From: Nanobdellota archaeon
GTDB lineage: Archaea > Nanobdellota > Nanobdellia > Woesearchaeales > GW2011-AR9
Assembly (NCBI GenBank): GCA_018812355.1
Contig: JAHJDQ010000080.1
Coordinates: 1-7,540 of the forward strand
Direction of reading: 5' to 3'
DNA length: 7,540 nt
Shown: piece by piece, positions 6,804 through 7,540 of the stretch
How the letters are laid out: each line of letters opens with the position of its first letter
How positions within the stretch are numbered: position 1 is the stretch's first letter
Notes under the pieces: generated by a model
The model's database searches: none
The model's input: the letters and a program-made list of their open reading frames with translations, nothing else
Told to the model about the DNA's origin: nothing
Program-made: the position numbers and the translations under genes

Positions 6804-7540
6804 AAACGACAACCATAATTATTGTACTTTTACTCACGCTTCCAATTTTAACACTAGCTGACACTCCGCCAAGCTTAACTGACTTTCAACAATTTTACGG
6901 AACCGTCTCCGAGATGCCCAGCGGAACTTATTATCTGAGAGCAAAAGTTGGTACGATCACTTACAACACCGCAATTGCTACTGACAGCAAATTTGGCTAT
7001 ACAGAAGTGTTCAAAGTTAACGGCACCACTGGAGATGAAATAGAATTTTTCGTTTATGCTTTTGGCAGTGAAGGAACTCCTGCCGGCACTACTACTTTAA
7101 TTGGCGGCGCTGTCTCTAGTATAACATTAGTTTATAATTCCACCGGAGCAGTCACAACTACAGATACTACTGCAACTTCTACCACTACTGGTACTACTGG
7201 TGGCTCTTCTTCCTCCTCATCTGGAATTACGGGAACGGAAAATCTTCCTCCTGGTCAATGTAGAATGAACTGGGAATGTCGTTTATGGAGTGATTGTCTT
7301 AACTCGCAACAATCCCGGATTTGTATTCGTATTGATCAGTGTGACCAACTGCAAGCTTTAGATTTGGTTAATTTTACTATTTCCATGCCCAAGCCAGATG
7401 AAACAAGAGCTTGTCAAGTAGCAACAACTCCTTCAGTAGCTTCTAACCGCATTTGTGCTGCAGGTAGTAAACGTTGTCTAGGTACGCAGGTACAACAATG
7501 TGCTAGTACAGGAGAAAGCTGGAACACCTTACAATCATGC
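6800..7540 (+). CDS. Secreted multidomain Cys-rich surface protein (3' partial)
   Basis: The frame is open to the right edge, giving 247 residues. A Sec signal peptide is clear: MKTTT, a hydrophobic stretch, and a likely cut after TLA (residue 20). Residues about 28 to 112 form a beta domain starting QQFYGTVSEMPSGTYYLRA and including KFGYTEVFKV and TGDEIEFFVY. This resembles the FYG-type domain seen in archaeal surface proteins. A Thr/Ser linker follows (119-142). Residues 154 to 205 have CRMNWECRLWSDC, SRIC and ETRAC, a pattern like thrombospondin type 1 (W-x-C-x-x-W-x-x-C...R-x-C). Residues 219 to 247 have C-x-x-G-x-x-x-C-x-G-x-x-V-Q-x-C with a following Trp, a small Cys module that continues past the edge. 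ATG overlaps the gene 4 stop (ATGA) with no Shine-Dalgarno site. It is probably exported together with genes 1, 2 and 4. The binding partner is unknown. Confidence 0.85.
   Translation, partial: MKTTTIIIVLLLTLPILTLADTPPSLTDFQQFYGTVSEMPSGTYYLRAKVGTITYNTAIATDSKFGYTEVFKVNGTTGDEIEFFVYAFGSEGTPAGTTTLIGGAVSSITLVYNSTGAVTTTDTTATSTTTGTTGGSSSSSSGITGTENLPPGQCRMNWECRLWSDCLNSQQSRICIRIDQCDQLQALDLVNFTISMPKPDETRACQVATTPSVASNRICAAGSKRCLGTQVQQCASTGESWNTLQSC
7154..7225 (+). repeat. Thr/Ser/Gly low-complexity linker
   Basis: It encodes residues 119-142 of the last gene, mostly Thr, then Gly, then six Ser in a row. It joins the N-terminal beta domain to the Cys-rich modules. Such linkers are often flexible and may be O-glycosylated outside the cell; that is inference. 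Confidence 0.75.

Overview
The window is low in GC and wholly protein coding. Five genes sit head to tail on the plus strand, the outer two cut by the window edges. Every junction is a 4-base ATGA overlap, in which the start ATG of one gene shares bases with the stop TGA of the previous one. I see no promoter, terminator, RNA gene, CRISPR array or non-coding stretch, so this looks like the inside of one long operon. The style suggests an uncultured archaeon of the DPANN group, perhaps Woesearchaeota or Pacearchaeota: long cysteine-rich secreted proteins, Asp-rich calcium-type motifs, a thrombospondin-like Cys/Trp module, a Thr/Ser linker and many N-glycosylation sequons. This assignment is an inference from style, because no taxonomic marker gene is present.

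Layout: (1) 3-1835, the 3' part of a very cysteine-rich extracellular protein with calcium-type Asp motifs. (2) 1832-4456, a secreted 874-residue protein made of four tandem modules of about 195 residues. (3) 4453-5433, a DUF1016/YhcG-type PD-(D/E)XK nuclease. (4) 5430-6803, a surface protein anchored by one N-terminal membrane helix. (5) 6800-7540, the start of a secreted multidomain protein with a beta domain, a Thr/Ser linker and Cys-rich modules. Genes 1, 2, 4 and 5 look like parts of a cell-surface or secreted assembly. The nuclease does not belong with them functionally.

The most striking signal is at the nuclease gene. A perfect 27-bp direct repeat lies at 4439-4465 and 5416-5442, exactly over the two junctions that bound the nuclease. 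Each copy contains the end of one gene (ITIKK, stop) and the start of the next (MKRK). Deleting one copy plus the sequence between the copies (977 bp) would join gene 2 directly to gene 4 without changing a residue of either and would keep the ATGA overlap. The nuclease also uses AGG/CGG arginine codons far more than its neighbours, and has a better start with an AAGGA site at codon 11. I read it as a single-gene cassette, probably mobile and homing-endonuclease-like, that inserted at a stop/start overlap and duplicated the target, so the host operon still reads through. The mechanism is inferred; the repeat and its placement are directly visible.
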